NCBI RefSeq assembly: GCF_002843425.1
Contig: NZ_NKXO01000008.1
Location: 16,296 to 80,295 of the forward strand
DNA: 64,000 bases
Source of the DNA: Raineya orbicola
GTDB taxonomy: Bacteria; Bacteroidota; Bacteroidia; Cytophagales; Thermonemataceae
Direction: 5' to 3'
Below the pieces are notes generated by a model that was not told where the DNA came from, did no database searches, and saw only the letters and a list, made by a program, of their open reading frames with translations. Shown one piece after another: positions 34,072-42,988 of this stretch (position 1 is the stretch's first letter; every line of letters starts with the position of its first letter). The translations under genes were made by a program, and so were the position numbers.

Positions 34072-34888
34072 TTTGCTGTTGGTTATCAATTTTATTCAAT
34101 TCAGCCATTTGGCGAGTTGCCAAAGCAGAAATATCTTGAATCTCTTTCAAATACTTGCTTTGAGGGAATTTGTCCTTGTATTCATCACAAAGCTCTAAGG
34201 TTTCTTGCAATCGTTCTTTTTGCTTACTAAAAATACTTTCACGAGCTAAATTGTAAGCACATTCAATGCGTTTGTATAAAATTTCCTCCATATATGCCGA
34301 ATCGGGAAAATCTTTCTGAAAATTAGTCATTGCCTTGATAGCGGCTTTGTAATTGCTGTTTTTGTAATACAAAAGAGCCTGCTCGTAAGCCTTTTTTTCC
34401 AATTTGCTACGCAATTCTTCAATGATTTTGTTTGCCTCTTCGGTTTTAGAGCTTTGCGGATACGTATTTAGGTATCTCTGAATAGACTGAATCGCCTCCA
34501 AAGTAGGCTTCTGGTCTAACTCACTTTCAGGCGATTGGCTGTAGAGCGAAAAAGCGTGCATATACAAACACTCTTCAGCCCATTCGCTACGCGGATAGGT
34601 TTCGTAAAAACGTTTGAAAGTATAAGATGCCATTTCGTACTCTTTATTCTTGAAATAAGCCTGAGCCATCAGATATTGAGCCTTTTCATATTCTTTCTTA
34701 CCTCTTAATAAAGGTTCGGTTTCTTCAAGTAAAATCAGAGCTTTGTCGTAAGATTTTTTTTCGTAGTATTCAATAGCGGCATTGTACTTTTCTATTGGGT
34801 CTTTGCTTTTACGAATTTTATTGAATTTGCTACAAGCTCCCAACAAACCTGCTGATAAAATCAGCAAAGTAACCAAAAATTTTTTCAT
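34067..34888 (-). CDS. bamD: outer membrane protein assembly factor BamD
   Basis: BamD is the essential lipoprotein of the BAM complex that inserts beta-barrels in the outer membrane. The 273-residue protein has a lipoprotein signal (K-K-F-L-V-T-L-L-I-L-S-A-G-L-L-G-A-C) with Cys19 as the lipid anchor, followed by five TPR-like repeats; landmarks are Y-N-A-A-I-E-Y-Y-E-K-K-S-Y-D-K-A, A-Y-F-K-N-K-E-Y-E-M-A-S-Y-T-F-K-R-F and F-P-x-S-x-Y motifs. The start at 34888 is set by the lipobox and by a promoter at 34916-34946 that excludes the earlier in-frame ATG at 34918. The stop lies inside a 12-bp direct repeat of the neighbouring element. Confidence 0.95.
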   Translation of the reverse strand: MKKFLVTLLILSAGLLGACSKFNKIRKSKDPIEKYNAAIEYYEKKSYDKALILLEETEPLLRGKKEYEKAQYLMAQAYFKNKEYEMASYTFKRFYETYPRSEWAEECLYMHAFSLYSQSPESELDQKPTLEAIQSIQRYLNTYPQSSKTEEANKIIEELRSKLEKKAYEQALLYYKNSNYKAAIKAMTNFQKDFPDSAYMEEILYKRIECAYNLARESIFSKQKERLQETLELCDEYKDKFPQSKYLKEIQDISALATRQMAELNKIDNQQQN

Positions 34889-34915
34889 AGAAATTTCGCT
34901 AAATAAAAATTCGTG

Positions 34916-34946
34916 CAAAGATAGAAACTTTTTTAATGACTAACAA
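34916..34946 (-). promoter_or_regulatory. promoter of bamD(-rpoZ)
   Basis: Minus-strand TTG (34946-34944) and TATCTTTG (34923-34916) are exactly 20 bp apart, a near-perfect Bacteroidota promoter; transcription would start about 20 bases upstream of the ATG at 34888. Its -33 end lies inside the last codons of the upstream gene. Confidence 0.75.
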
Positions 34947-35301
34947 GTAATTTTTTGGTAGCCACGTTTTTGCCCTCCAAAACAAGGCTGTATAGATACA
35001 TACCTGTTTTGAGTTCGGCGGTAGAAATGCTCAAACGATTATTTTCAGCGGAAAGACGATAGGAAGCTACTTCATTGCCTAAAACATCATAGAGAACAAT
35101 GCGAGCTTCTACATTCTGAAAAAGCTGATACTGAAAAGTTACACTCTCATTGGCAGGATACGGATAAGGTAAAGAAACACTTATCTGATGATTTTCAAAG
35201 AGCTTACCTGTTTGCGGAGGGGTAATTTCTACAACCTTGCTCGCACAAGCTAACAATACGTTCAAAACAAAAAATAAAACAATAGGAATAACTTTTTTCA
35301 T
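34933..35301 (-). CDS. stand-alone T9SS type A sorting-domain protein (lipoprotein-like)
   Basis: A 122-residue protein that consists of little more than an export signal and a T9SS C-terminal domain. The signal V-I-P-I-V-L-F-F-V-L-N-V-L-L-A-C ends in a lipobox-like L-L-A-C. From residue 40 the sequence is a type A sorting domain: S-L-P-Y-P-Y-P-A-N-E-S-V-T-F-Q-Y, V-L-Y-D-V-L-G-N-E-V-A-S-Y, and L-K-T-G-M-Y-L-Y-S-L at the end, with the usual spacing. No cargo domain is present. It may be a remnant of a larger cargo gene or a small protein in its own right. Upstream of bamD on the same strand; the bamD promoter overlaps its 3' end. Confidence 0.8.
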   Translation of the reverse strand: MKKVIPIVLFFVLNVLLACASKVVEITPPQTGKLFENHQISVSLPYPYPANESVTFQYQLFQNVEARIVLYDVLGNEVASYRLSAENNRLSISTAELKTGMYLYSLVLEGKNVATKKLLVSH

Positions 35302-35457
35302 AGTACAAAAGTTTATTTTGCAATCTTACAAATTTTATGCAAACTTTTCAAATCTTAAACGCTTTTTTTACAAAAATTATTGGGGTTTTCTATAAAAAAT
35401 CTTACATTTGTTGGTGAAAGTTTTACTTTTTTGGGGAGTGCAGTTGTTTAGAATTAA

Positions 35458-35580
35458 AAACACCACCCCCAACCCCTCCTCGTTGAGGAGGGGAGTTTTA
35501 GCTCCTAAAAATCAAAATTTTAGGAGTATGTAATCTCCCCTCCTTTCCAAAGAGGGAATTAAGGGGCGGTTTATCAGGTA
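35458..35580. repeat. diverged single copy of the CCTCCTC/GAGGAGG hairpin element
   Basis: The 420-bp gap 35302-35721 has no gene. It carries one copy of the element arrayed at 28218-28826: AACACCACCCCCAACC, then CCTCCTC/GAGGAGG, then CTCCCCTCCTTTCC and the closing GGGGCGGTTTATCA. Between the hairpins this copy has an additional palindrome, AGCTCCTAAAA/TTTTAGGAGT, not present in the arrayed form. Confidence 0.85.
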
Positions 35581-35721
35581 TAATAAAAGAATATTTTGAT
35601 TTTGAACGACAAATTCGGAAATCTTTTTTTAATCCTAAACAACCTCGTATAAAAGCAAGAAACGGAAAACAAGACTTTTCAAGCAAGTAAAAATTATTAA
35701 CTCTTTGGATTAGCATTTTCT

Positions 35722-37659
35722 ATGAAAAAAATTTATACCATACTACTCATTTGCTTTTCTTTTGTGCAAATCAATTTTGCCACTCATATTGTAGGCGGTG
35801 ATGTGCAAATGCAGTATTTAGGCTCGGGCAATCGTTACCGATTTATTGTTAATTTATATTTTGATGAAATCAATGGTAACCAAGAAGCCGAAGATGCCAA
35901 TGTGATTTTAGGGATTTACAGGCGTCGTAATAATACATTGGTGCAAAGTTTCACCTTACCCAAAACTTCACAGACGCAAGTGCAATACCAAAATGATGCT
36001 TGTCAAAGCCAATTTTTGCGAACTCGCCTGATACGCTACAGCCTTGATGTGGATTTATCGCCTACGAACTACAACGACGACCAAGGCTACTATGCCATTT
36101 GGGAACGTTGTTGCCGAAACAACGTCATCAGTAATATAGCCAACCCCGGAGCGGCAGGTAGCGTGTTTTATTTATGGTTTCCTGCTATCAACATTGGTGG
36201 CTCTGCTTTTCGCAATAACTCTCCTGCGTTTAGCATACCCAATGGCGATTATTTATGTTTAGGACAAGATTTTGTTACAACCAACTTTTCAGCTACCGAT
36301 GCCGATGGCGACCAGCTCGTCTATTCAATGGTTACCCCCTTCAATGGCTATTCCAGCAGTAGCAGTCCGAATCCTTTTGCTTCGGGAGTGCCATCTTCCT
36401 ATGGCTTTCCACCACCTACTATCAATTGGCTTCCAGGATTTTCGGCTAGCAATGCCATTACCAGCAGTGTAGGTATGCCATTAAGCATTGATAGCAACAA
36501 TGGCACTTTGAGTGTCAATCCGAACCGAACAGGGCTTTTTGTGTTTGCAATTCGTTGCGAAGAATTCAGAGGAGGTGTAAAAATAGGCGAAAGTCGCCGA
36601 GAGTTTCAGTTTTTGGTGCGTGAATGTAGAACTAACTCGCCCCCTACGGTATCTTTACCTTTGCCCAATAACCCTTCTCAAAACTACGTAGAAGGCGATA
36701 CGCTCACCATTGATGCCAGCAATGATGCCAATTTGTGCTTTAATTTCAAAATTACTGATAGCCCCAACGAAAATATCAGCAAAATTACAGCCCGCAAAAT
36801 TAGCGGTAATTTTAACTTCCGTAGCAATCCTTTCAAGGTAACCACTACACGAACCAATGGACAAGGGGTCGCTTTTGTAGAGTTTTGTTGGATAAAGTGC
36901 CTTTACAGCCGAAATGCTGACGATATTTTTGTGTTTGAAGTCATTGTACAAGATGATGCTTGCCCACGCCCTGGTGCCGATACGCTTCGTGTAAAACTTC
37001 GTGTATTGCCGAAAAATAATGCCCCACCTATCCTAAACATTTTGCAAAGCACCCCAAATGTCAATATTGCCCAAAAAATAATTCGGGTTCAGGTAGGAGA
37101 ACTGATTGAAATAGTTTTTCAAGGAACTGATGCCAATAATGACGAACTCGTTTTAGAAATGCTTATCAATGGTGATACTACCAATATTTTGGGTTTTACT
37201 TTGTTAGATAGCATACGCCGCAATGGTTATTTAGTTTCAAAATTCCGTTGGCAACCCGACTGCCGAACCATTAGCCAAAATGGTGAAGTACAAAATTATG
37301 ATATTGATTTTATTTTGCGAGAAAAAAACAACGAATGCGATGAAAGCAATACCAAAGTTTCTTTTAAGCTCATTTTAGAAGATAAACCCGTGGATTTGAG
37401 CGAATTTCTGCCCGCCAATATTTTTACCCCCAACGGCGATGGCATCAATGATGAATATTTCTTGCATAATTTGCCCGAAGAAAATTGCTTTTACCGCTTT
37501 GCTTCTATCAAAATCTACAACCGATGGGGCAAAATGGTTTTTGAGTCTTCTGACAAAAATTTCCGTTGGAATGGCGAAAACCTACCATCAGGCGTATATT
37601 TTTACCTCATTGACTACCAAAATACCACCTACAAAGGTACGCTGACGATAATGTATTAA
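35722..37659 (+). CDS. T9SS type B (gliding motility-associated) cargo protein
   Basis: A 645-residue secreted protein. After the signal peptide comes T-H-I-V-G-G-D-V-Q-M-Q-Y, the start of the mature chain in many Bacteroidota gliding-associated surface proteins. The middle has Asp-rich repeats of cadherin-like kind (F-S-A-T-D-A-D-G-D-Q-L-V-Y-S and F-Q-G-T-D-A-N-N-D-E-L-V-L), which may bind calcium. The last 85 residues form the type B sorting domain: N-I-F-T-P-N-G-D-G-I-N-D, I-K-I-Y-N-R-W-G-K-M-V-F-E-S, L-P-S-G-V-Y-F-Y-L-I-D-Y and a final G-T-L-T-I-M-Y. It should be exported by T9SS with a PorP/SprF-type partner, which is not encoded nearby. Confidence 0.93.
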   Translation: MKKIYTILLICFSFVQINFATHIVGGDVQMQYLGSGNRYRFIVNLYFDEINGNQEAEDANVILGIYRRRNNTLVQSFTLPKTSQTQVQYQNDACQSQFLRTRLIRYSLDVDLSPTNYNDDQGYYAIWERCCRNNVISNIANPGAAGSVFYLWFPAINIGGSAFRNNSPAFSIPNGDYLCLGQDFVTTNFSATDADGDQLVYSMVTPFNGYSSSSSPNPFASGVPSSYGFPPPTINWLPGFSASNAITSSVGMPLSIDSNNGTLSVNPNRTGLFVFAIRCEEFRGGVKIGESRREFQFLVRECRTNSPPTVSLPLPNNPSQNYVEGDTLTIDASNDANLCFNFKITDSPNENISKITARKISGNFNFRSNPFKVTTTRTNGQGVAFVEFCWIKCLYSRNADDIFVFEVIVQDDACPRPGADTLRVKLRVLPKNNAPPILNILQSTPNVNIAQKIIRVQVGELIEIVFQGTDANNDELVLEMLINGDTTNILGFTLLDSIRRNGYLVSKFRWQPDCRTISQNGEVQNYDIDFILREKNNECDESNTKVSFKLILEDKPVDLSEFLPANIFTPNGDGINDEYFLHNLPEENCFYRFASIKIYNRWGKMVFESSDKNFRWNGENLPSGVYFYLIDYQNTTYKGTLTIMY

Positions 37660-37663
37660 ATTT

Positions 37664-37754
37664 GGAGACAGGAAACAGGAAACAAGAAGCAAGACACAAG
37701 AAGCAAGAAGCAAGAAGCAAGAAACAAGAAACAAGAAGCAAGAAGCAGGAGAAT
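37664..37754. repeat. degenerate heptanucleotide tandem repeat, 13 units (AGAAGCA family)
   Basis: Thirteen contiguous 7-base units follow the stop of the cargo gene: GGAGACA, GGAAACA twice, then mixed AGAAGCA, AGACACA and AGAAACA units, ending GGAGAAT. The same family occurs reversed at 18421-18455. Confidence 0.9.
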
Positions 37755-37799
37755 AGAGAAATTCAAAATTTCGCTATCTTTGAAGCCAATTTTTGAGCA

Positions 37800-38231
37800 A
37801 TGCGTAGAAGTTTAGCAAAAGCAATCAGTTGGCGAATTACGGGTTCGGTAGATACCTTTGTAGTAGGTTGGCTTTTTACCCAAAATATTCCTACGGCTAC
37901 GGCGATAAGTGTTATTGAGTTTGCCAGTAAAATCCTCTTGTACTATCTGCACGAAAAAACTTGGGAAAAAATAGCTTGGGGTAAAAAGGAAAACACCGAA
38001 AGCCATACCCGAAGTTTTGTGAAGGCTTTTAGTTGGCGTATAGTAGGAACACTGGATACTATGATTATTTCGTTTTTCCTTACTAAAAAACTTATTTGGG
38101 CTCTCCAAATTGGAACGGTAGAATTCTTTTCCAAAATCTTTTTGTACTACTTGCACGAAAGAATTTGGCAATACCTGAGCTACAAAAGACTAAAATCGCA
38201 AAAAAAAGAAGGCTTTACTAGTAAAGTGTAA
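37800..38231 (+). CDS. protein with two tandem DUF2061 domains
   Basis: A 143-residue membrane protein made of two copies of DUF2061, each with the family signature: A-I-S-W-R-I-T-G-S-V-D-T (residues 8-19) and A-F-S-W-R-I-V-G-T-L-D-T (about 76-87), each followed by two hydrophobic segments and E-(F/x)-x-S-K-I-(L/F)-L-Y-Y-L-H-E-(K/R). DUF2061 proteins are often found near sulfate-assimilation genes in other bacteria, but cysD is 22 kb away here. A TATCTTTG -7 box (37775-37782) precedes the ATG. The terminator stem overlaps the stop codon. Function unknown. Confidence 0.92.
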   Translation: MRRSLAKAISWRITGSVDTFVVGWLFTQNIPTATAISVIEFASKILLYYLHEKTWEKIAWGKKENTESHTRSFVKAFSWRIVGTLDTMIISFFLTKKLIWALQIGTVEFFSKIFLYYLHERIWQYLSYKRLKSQKKEGFTSKV

Positions 38232-38238
38232 AGCCTTC
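38208..38238. terminator. terminator between DUF2061 and peroxiredoxin genes
   Basis: GAAGGCTTTA (38208-38217) pairs perfectly with TAAAGCCTTC (38229-38238). The A tract on the left is a T tract on the minus strand, so it mainly ends the peroxiredoxin transcript; it includes the DUF2061 stop codon. Confidence 0.82.
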
Positions 38239-38248
38239 GCCGTGATTC

Positions 38249-38908
38249 TTACTCTTTCACTACTTTTTTAGAAAGATAGAAGTCAATCACTTCGTATTCG
38301 GTATTGGCGAGGCGTTCGTTCATTTCGTCAAGAGTTTTGGGTGCAGGCACAATCACTTTGTCGCCGGGTTGCCAATTCAAAGGAATAGCTACCTTGTGCT
38401 TATCGGCAAATTGAAGGGCTTTCAAGGCACGCAAGATTTCGTCCATATTACGTCCTACGCTCAAAGGATAGTACATAATCAGACGGATTTTCTTTTCGGG
38501 GTCAATGAAGAAAACAGCTCTTACTGCGGCGGTTTCGCTTTCGTTGGGTTGCAACATTCCGTAAAGTTTGGCAACTTTCATATCCAAATCGGCAATAATA
38601 GGGAAATTGAAATATACACCTGTTTTTTCGCGTACATTATTTACCCAAGCAAGATGCGAATGGATACTATCAATGCTCAAGCCAATAAGTTCGGTATTGA
38701 GAGCATCAAACTCGGCTTTGCGTTGAGCAAATCCGCTCATTTCAGTAGTGCATACAGGCGTAAAATCCGCAGGGTGCGAAAATAAAATCACCCATTTACC
38801 TTTGGCAAATTCAGAAAATTTGATTTTTCCCATAGTGGTTACTGCCTCAAAATCAGGGGCATTATCGCCTATACGAGGCATTGCATAAACTTTTTCTTGT
38901 GCTTCCAT
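38249..38908 (-). CDS. peroxiredoxin, 1-Cys (Prx6) type
   Basis: Reduces hydrogen peroxide and organic hydroperoxides. The 219-residue protein has the AhpC/TSA domain with the active-site segment H-P-A-D-F-T-P-V-C-T-T-E, peroxidatic Cys53 with the Thr50 partner and, about 80 residues later, the Arg of A-A-V-R-A-V-F-F-I-D. The C-terminal extension (V-P-L-N-W-Q-P-G-D-K-V-I-V) marks the Prx6 subgroup, and there is no resolving cysteine in it. Cytosolic. A TAAATTTG -7 box lies at 38938-38945 on the minus strand. Single gene behind a terminator. Confidence 0.95.
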   Translation of the reverse strand: MEAQEKVYAMPRIGDNAPDFEAVTTMGKIKFSEFAKGKWVILFSHPADFTPVCTTEMSGFAQRKAEFDALNTELIGLSIDSIHSHLAWVNNVREKTGVYFNFPIIADLDMKVAKLYGMLQPNESETAAVRAVFFIDPEKKIRLIMYYPLSVGRNMDEILRALKALQFADKHKVAIPLNWQPGDKVIVPAPKTLDEMNERLANTEYEVIDFYLSKKVVKE

Positions 38909-39001
38909 ATAAATATGTTTTTACATTTATTTATCAACAAATTTAACAGGTATTTCTGTGTTTTAGAAAATTATTTTTTCTATTGTTTTGATAGATTTTA
39001 T

Positions 39002-41674
39002 CTATAAAGATAAGAGTTTTGGAGCTTTTTCCAGCACCTTGCTAATTCCACTACTATCGCTACCTCCTGCTGTGGCGAAGAAATTTTGCCCTCCACCACC
39101 GCCTCTAATTTCTTTGGCAAGTTCTTTGATAATTTTGGAGGCATCTAATCCCTTTTCTTGTACCAAATTTTCAGAAATCATTACAGCGATTTGCGGTTTT
39201 TCTTGAATGTTTGCCACCAAAACAGCCACCAAGTTTTCTATCTGATTTTTGAGTTCAAAGGCAATTTGTTTCATCAAATCTGCATTTGCCACCTGAATTT
39301 GAGCAACAAGCAAATGGATACTACCAATTTTTTGTAAATTTTCTTTCAAAATTCTCTGTTTTTCGGCTTGGGCTTGTGTTTGCTCGTAACTTTCAACTTT
39401 CTTTTCAAGTAGATTTTTTTGTTCATTAAGTTGCTGAACAGCTTTCAGTAAATCTTTGGGATTTTTGAGCATTTCACGAATTTGTTCCAAAAGTTTTTCT
39501 TCGTTACGCACCCAATTTTCAGCTTCCAAAGCCGTAATGGCTTCAATACGCCTTACTCCTGCCGAAATAGAACTTTCTGAAATAATCTTAAAAAATCCAA
39601 TTTCCCCCGTAGCAAGCACGTGAGTGCCCCCACAAAGCTCACGAGAAAAGGTTTCATCAAAAGTAATGACACGCACAAAATCGCCGTATTTTTCACCAAA
39701 AAGAGCCGTAGCACCTAATTTTTCGGTAGCTTCTTTGAGCGGAACATTGCGGCGTTCGTCAAGAGTGATATTTTGGCGAATTTTTTCATTGACTATCCGC
39801 TCAATTTGCTCAATTTCGGCATCGGTAAGTTTAGCAAAATGCGAAAAATCAAAACGCAAGAGCTTATCGCTCACTAATGAACCTTTTTGCTGTACGTGAT
39901 TGCCCAAAACTTTACGCAAAGCGGCGTGAAGCAAATGCGTAGCCGAATGATTTTTACGAGTAAGCAGTCGTTTCGGTTCATCAATTTGAGCTATCACCTC
40001 TGTATTGGGGTTTTGCTCTAAAACTTGAATAAATTTTTCGCAATGTTTGTCCTCAGAGATATGAATGATAAGGTCATTTTCCTTTTTGGTATCTTGAATG
40101 AAAATTTTTTCTTGGGTGTTGGATATGGTGAAAGTCCCCGAATCGCCTATTTGCCCACCACTTTCGGCATAGAAAGGCGTTTTATCCAATACGAAATGAT
40201 AAAGGGTTTTATTTTTTTCTTTTACTTTACGATAACGCAAAATTTTAGCAGTGCTTTGTGCATAATCATAGCCAATAAACTCCACATCAGCGTGATTTTG
40301 AGCAAGTATCACCCAATCTGAGGCTTCTTGGGCTTGTGCTTTGCGAGAGCGTTCTCGCTGAATTTCTAACTCTCTTTCAAAGCCTTGTGTATCAATGGAA
40401 AGCCCTTTTTCTTTGGCAATCAGAGCTGTTAAATCCACAGGAAAGCCGTAAGTATCGTAAAGCTCAAAAACGAGTTTTCCCTCTAAAACCTTTCCTTCTT
40501 TCAAATTTTCATTTTTGGCAAGTGCCTGCGAAAGGGTTTGCAAGCCGTTTTCCAAAGTTCGCAAGAATGATTTTTCTTCCTCTAAAATCACATTTTGTAC
40601 AAATTTTTCTTGGGCTTTGAGTTCAGGGAACACGTTTTCAAATTGAGAAGCTAAAAGCGGTACAATTTCATTAAAGAAAGGTTCTTTGAAACCCAAATAC
40701 GAATACCCATAACGCACCGCCCTACGCAAAATACGGCGAATCACATAGCCCGCACCCGTAGCGGCAGGCAATTGCCCATCGGCAATGGTAAAGGCTACGG
40801 CTCGGATATGGTCGGCAATTACACGCAAAGCCACATCTGTTTCTTTGCTTTTGCCATAAGTGGTATGAGCCTTTTGAGCTACAAAAGAGATGATAGGCTG
40901 AAAAATATCGGTATCGTAATTTGATTTTTTGCCCTGAATAGCCATACAAAGCCGTTCAAAGCCCATACCTGTATCTACGTGTTTGGCAGGCAAAGGTACA
41001 AGCGAACCATCGGCTTTGCGTTCGTATTGCATAAAAACATTGTTCCATATTTCAATGACGAGCGGATTATCTTTATTTACCAGCTCTCTGCCCGCTATTT
41101 TCTGAATTTCTGCTTCTTCCCGTAAATCAATGTGAATTTCCGTACAAGGACCACAAGGACCTACCTCGCCCATTTCCCAAAAATTATCCTTTTTGCTACC
41201 AAACAAAATTCTTTCTTCGGGCAAATATTTTTTCCAAATCTCGTAGGCTTCGGTATCTTTGGGGAGGTTTTCTTTTTCATCGCCCTCAAAAACTGTGGCG
41301 TAGAGCCTTTCTTTGGGGAGTTTGTAAACTTCGGTAAGCAACTCCCAAGACCAAGCAATGGCTTCTTCTTTGAAATAATCGCCAAAAGACCAATTACCGA
41401 GCATTTCAAATAAAGTATGATGATAGGTATCGTGTCCTACATCTTCCAAATCGTTGTGTTTGCCTGTTACACGCAGACATTTTTGCGTATCGGCAATACG
41501 AGGGGCAATAGGAGGTTTAGTACCTAAAAAAAAGTCTTTGAACTGAGCCATACCCGAATTGATAAACATCAGAGTGGGGTCATTTTTGAGTACAAGCGGA
41601 GCCGAAGGGACAATCAGATGCCCTTTATTTTTGAAAAAATCTAAAAATTGCTGGCGAATTTCGTGGGAAGTCAT
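39002..41674 (-). CDS. alaS: alanine-tRNA ligase
   Basis: AlaRS charges tRNA-Ala and clears mischarged Ser or Gly. The 890-residue protein has the class II aminoacylation domain at the N-terminus (I-R-Q-Q-F-L-D-F-F-K-N-K-G-H, then F-I-N-S-G-M-A-Q-F-K-D and T-Q-K-C-L-R), the editing domain with the zinc-site H-S-A-T-H-L-L-H-A-A-L and the later C-G-G-T-H, a coiled-coil part (about 725-770) and the C-terminal G-G-G-G-G-Q-N-F-F-A-T-A-G-G oligomerisation segment. The ATG at 41674 gives the normal start; ten residues of an upstream frame are excluded by a promoter at 41702-41733. Single gene. Confidence 0.98.
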   Translation of the reverse strand: MTSHEIRQQFLDFFKNKGHLIVPSAPLVLKNDPTLMFINSGMAQFKDFFLGTKPPIAPRIADTQKCLRVTGKHNDLEDVGHDTYHHTLFEMLGNWSFGDYFKEEAIAWSWELLTEVYKLPKERLYATVFEGDEKENLPKDTEAYEIWKKYLPEERILFGSKKDNFWEMGEVGPCGPCTEIHIDLREEAEIQKIAGRELVNKDNPLVIEIWNNVFMQYERKADGSLVPLPAKHVDTGMGFERLCMAIQGKKSNYDTDIFQPIISFVAQKAHTTYGKSKETDVALRVIADHIRAVAFTIADGQLPAATGAGYVIRRILRRAVRYGYSYLGFKEPFFNEIVPLLASQFENVFPELKAQEKFVQNVILEEEKSFLRTLENGLQTLSQALAKNENLKEGKVLEGKLVFELYDTYGFPVDLTALIAKEKGLSIDTQGFERELEIQRERSRKAQAQEASDWVILAQNHADVEFIGYDYAQSTAKILRYRKVKEKNKTLYHFVLDKTPFYAESGGQIGDSGTFTISNTQEKIFIQDTKKENDLIIHISEDKHCEKFIQVLEQNPNTEVIAQIDEPKRLLTRKNHSATHLLHAALRKVLGNHVQQKGSLVSDKLLRFDFSHFAKLTDAEIEQIERIVNEKIRQNITLDERRNVPLKEATEKLGATALFGEKYGDFVRVITFDETFSRELCGGTHVLATGEIGFFKIISESSISAGVRRIEAITALEAENWVRNEEKLLEQIREMLKNPKDLLKAVQQLNEQKNLLEKKVESYEQTQAQAEKQRILKENLQKIGSIHLLVAQIQVANADLMKQIAFELKNQIENLVAVLVANIQEKPQIAVMISENLVQEKGLDASKIIKELAKEIRGGGGGQNFFATAGGSDSSGISKVLEKAPKLLSL

Positions 41675-41701
41675 AAGGCGTAATAAGTCGTTTTTTGGAG
41701 G

Positions 41702-41733
41702 CAAAAGTAAAACTTTTAAGATTGAAAAACAAA
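41702..41733 (-). promoter_or_regulatory. promoter of alaS
   Basis: Minus-strand TTTG (41733-41730) and TACTTTTG (41709-41702) are exactly 20 bp apart, an optimal Bacteroidota promoter, 28 bases upstream of the ATG. Confidence 0.75.
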
Positions 41734-41813
41734 GTAAAATTTTACAGAGAAAAGGAACAAAAAGAAGTTTTTAGAAGTTTTTTGCTATATTTGCCACAAA
41801 TTTTTAAGCAGGA

Positions 41814-42701
41814 ATGTTGAGCGTATCTACCCCGAAAACCTATAATATCAGCAAAACGAAGGCTTATTGGTTACTTTTGAAACCTCGTTTGTCGTTTTTG
41901 GTAGCTTTTTCGGCATCTTTCGGATATATTTTCGGAAAAACTCCCCCTTTTGATTGGATTGCTTTCTTGGCACTTACTTTGGGCGGTTTTTTAGTTTCAG
42001 GGGCTTCGGTAACTATCAATCAGATTTTAGAAAAGGATTTGGATAAAATAATGACCCGCACCCAAAATCGTCCTTTGCCCTTGGGTGCTTTGCAGATAAG
42101 CGAAGCTATTCGTTTTACTATATTTACACTTTTGGTAGGCATTACACTTTTAGCAACCTTTACCAATACACTTACAGCACTTTTATCACTGCTTTCTGTT
42201 TTTTTGTATGGCTTTGTCTATACGCCACTCAAACGCAAAGGCTCTTTTGCTGTTTTTGTTGGGGCAATACCTGGAGCTTTGCCTCCGCTTTTGGGCTGGA
42301 CAGCGGCAACCAACCAAATTTCTTTTGAGGCTCTGATTATCTTTGCAGTGCAGTTTATTTGGCAATTTCCTCATTTTTGGGCAATTGCTTGGGTTTTAGA
42401 TGAAGATTATCAGAAGGCGGGATTTCGCTTGCTCCCCTCGCGTGAAGGTAGAAGCCTCAATTCGGCTATTCAAATAATGATTTATACCCTTTTCTTAATA
42501 CCAATCAGCTTGCTACCCGCTTTGTTCGGACTTACAGGTATCAAATCGGCAATTGTGGTAACGGCGGCGGGTTGCCTGTTTGCGGCTCAAAGTTTTGCCT
42601 TGATGAAAGACCAAACGCCACGTTCGGCTCTGCGAATTATGTTTGGTTCATTCTTGTATCTCCCTATCGTACAAATAGCTTATTTGCTGGATAAAGTTTA
42701 G
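41814..42701 (+). CDS. ctaB: protoheme IX farnesyltransferase (heme O synthase)
   Basis: Transfers a farnesyl group to heme b, making heme O for cytochrome oxidases. The 295-residue polytopic membrane protein (seven to nine helices) has the prenyltransferase motif N-Q-I-L-E-K-D-L-D-K-I-M-x-R-T-x-x-R-P-L-P (about residues 73-93), and the second Asp motif D-E-D-Y-Q-K-A-G-F near residue 193. It usually sits in an operon with ctaA and a caa3-type oxidase; here it stands alone, divergent from alaS. A TATATTTG -7 box lies at 41786-41793. The symbol ctaB (cyoE) is by family; HemH, its substrate supplier, is elsewhere in this window. Confidence 0.95.
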   Translation: MLSVSTPKTYNISKTKAYWLLLKPRLSFLVAFSASFGYIFGKTPPFDWIAFLALTLGGFLVSGASVTINQILEKDLDKIMTRTQNRPLPLGALQISEAIRFTIFTLLVGITLLATFTNTLTALLSLLSVFLYGFVYTPLKRKGSFAVFVGAIPGALPPLLGWTAATNQISFEALIIFAVQFIWQFPHFWAIAWVLDEDYQKAGFRLLPSREGRSLNSAIQIMIYTLFLIPISLLPALFGLTGIKSAIVVTAAGCLFAAQSFALMKDQTPRSALRIMFGSFLYLPIVQIAYLLDKV

Positions 42702-42988
42702 GAAAGTTCTGTATTTTCTCATTACAAGCAAAACCACATCGTTAAGAGGAATCTTACAAAATTTCAATGGTGTGAAAATTAGATTTTTGCGTTTTTTCTT
42801 GCAAATTTTCCTTTAATTTCCTTTTTTGCTCTCAGTTTTTTTTAGCACTTTTGTACCCCTTACTCCACTAAAAACATATAAAAACTGAACGCTTTGTACC
42901 CTTTTTAGAAAAGGTGTAGGTTGTTTTTGTCAAAAACTTTATAATTCTTTTTACCGTGCTTAAAACTACAACTCATAATTATCCCTCG

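Noticed and set aside
42702..42988. Possible oriC in the gap upstream of dnaA.
   Set aside because: I found no DnaA boxes (TTATCCACA, TTTTCCACA or close variants) and no clear AT-rich repeat cluster; origin position needs whole-genome GC skew.
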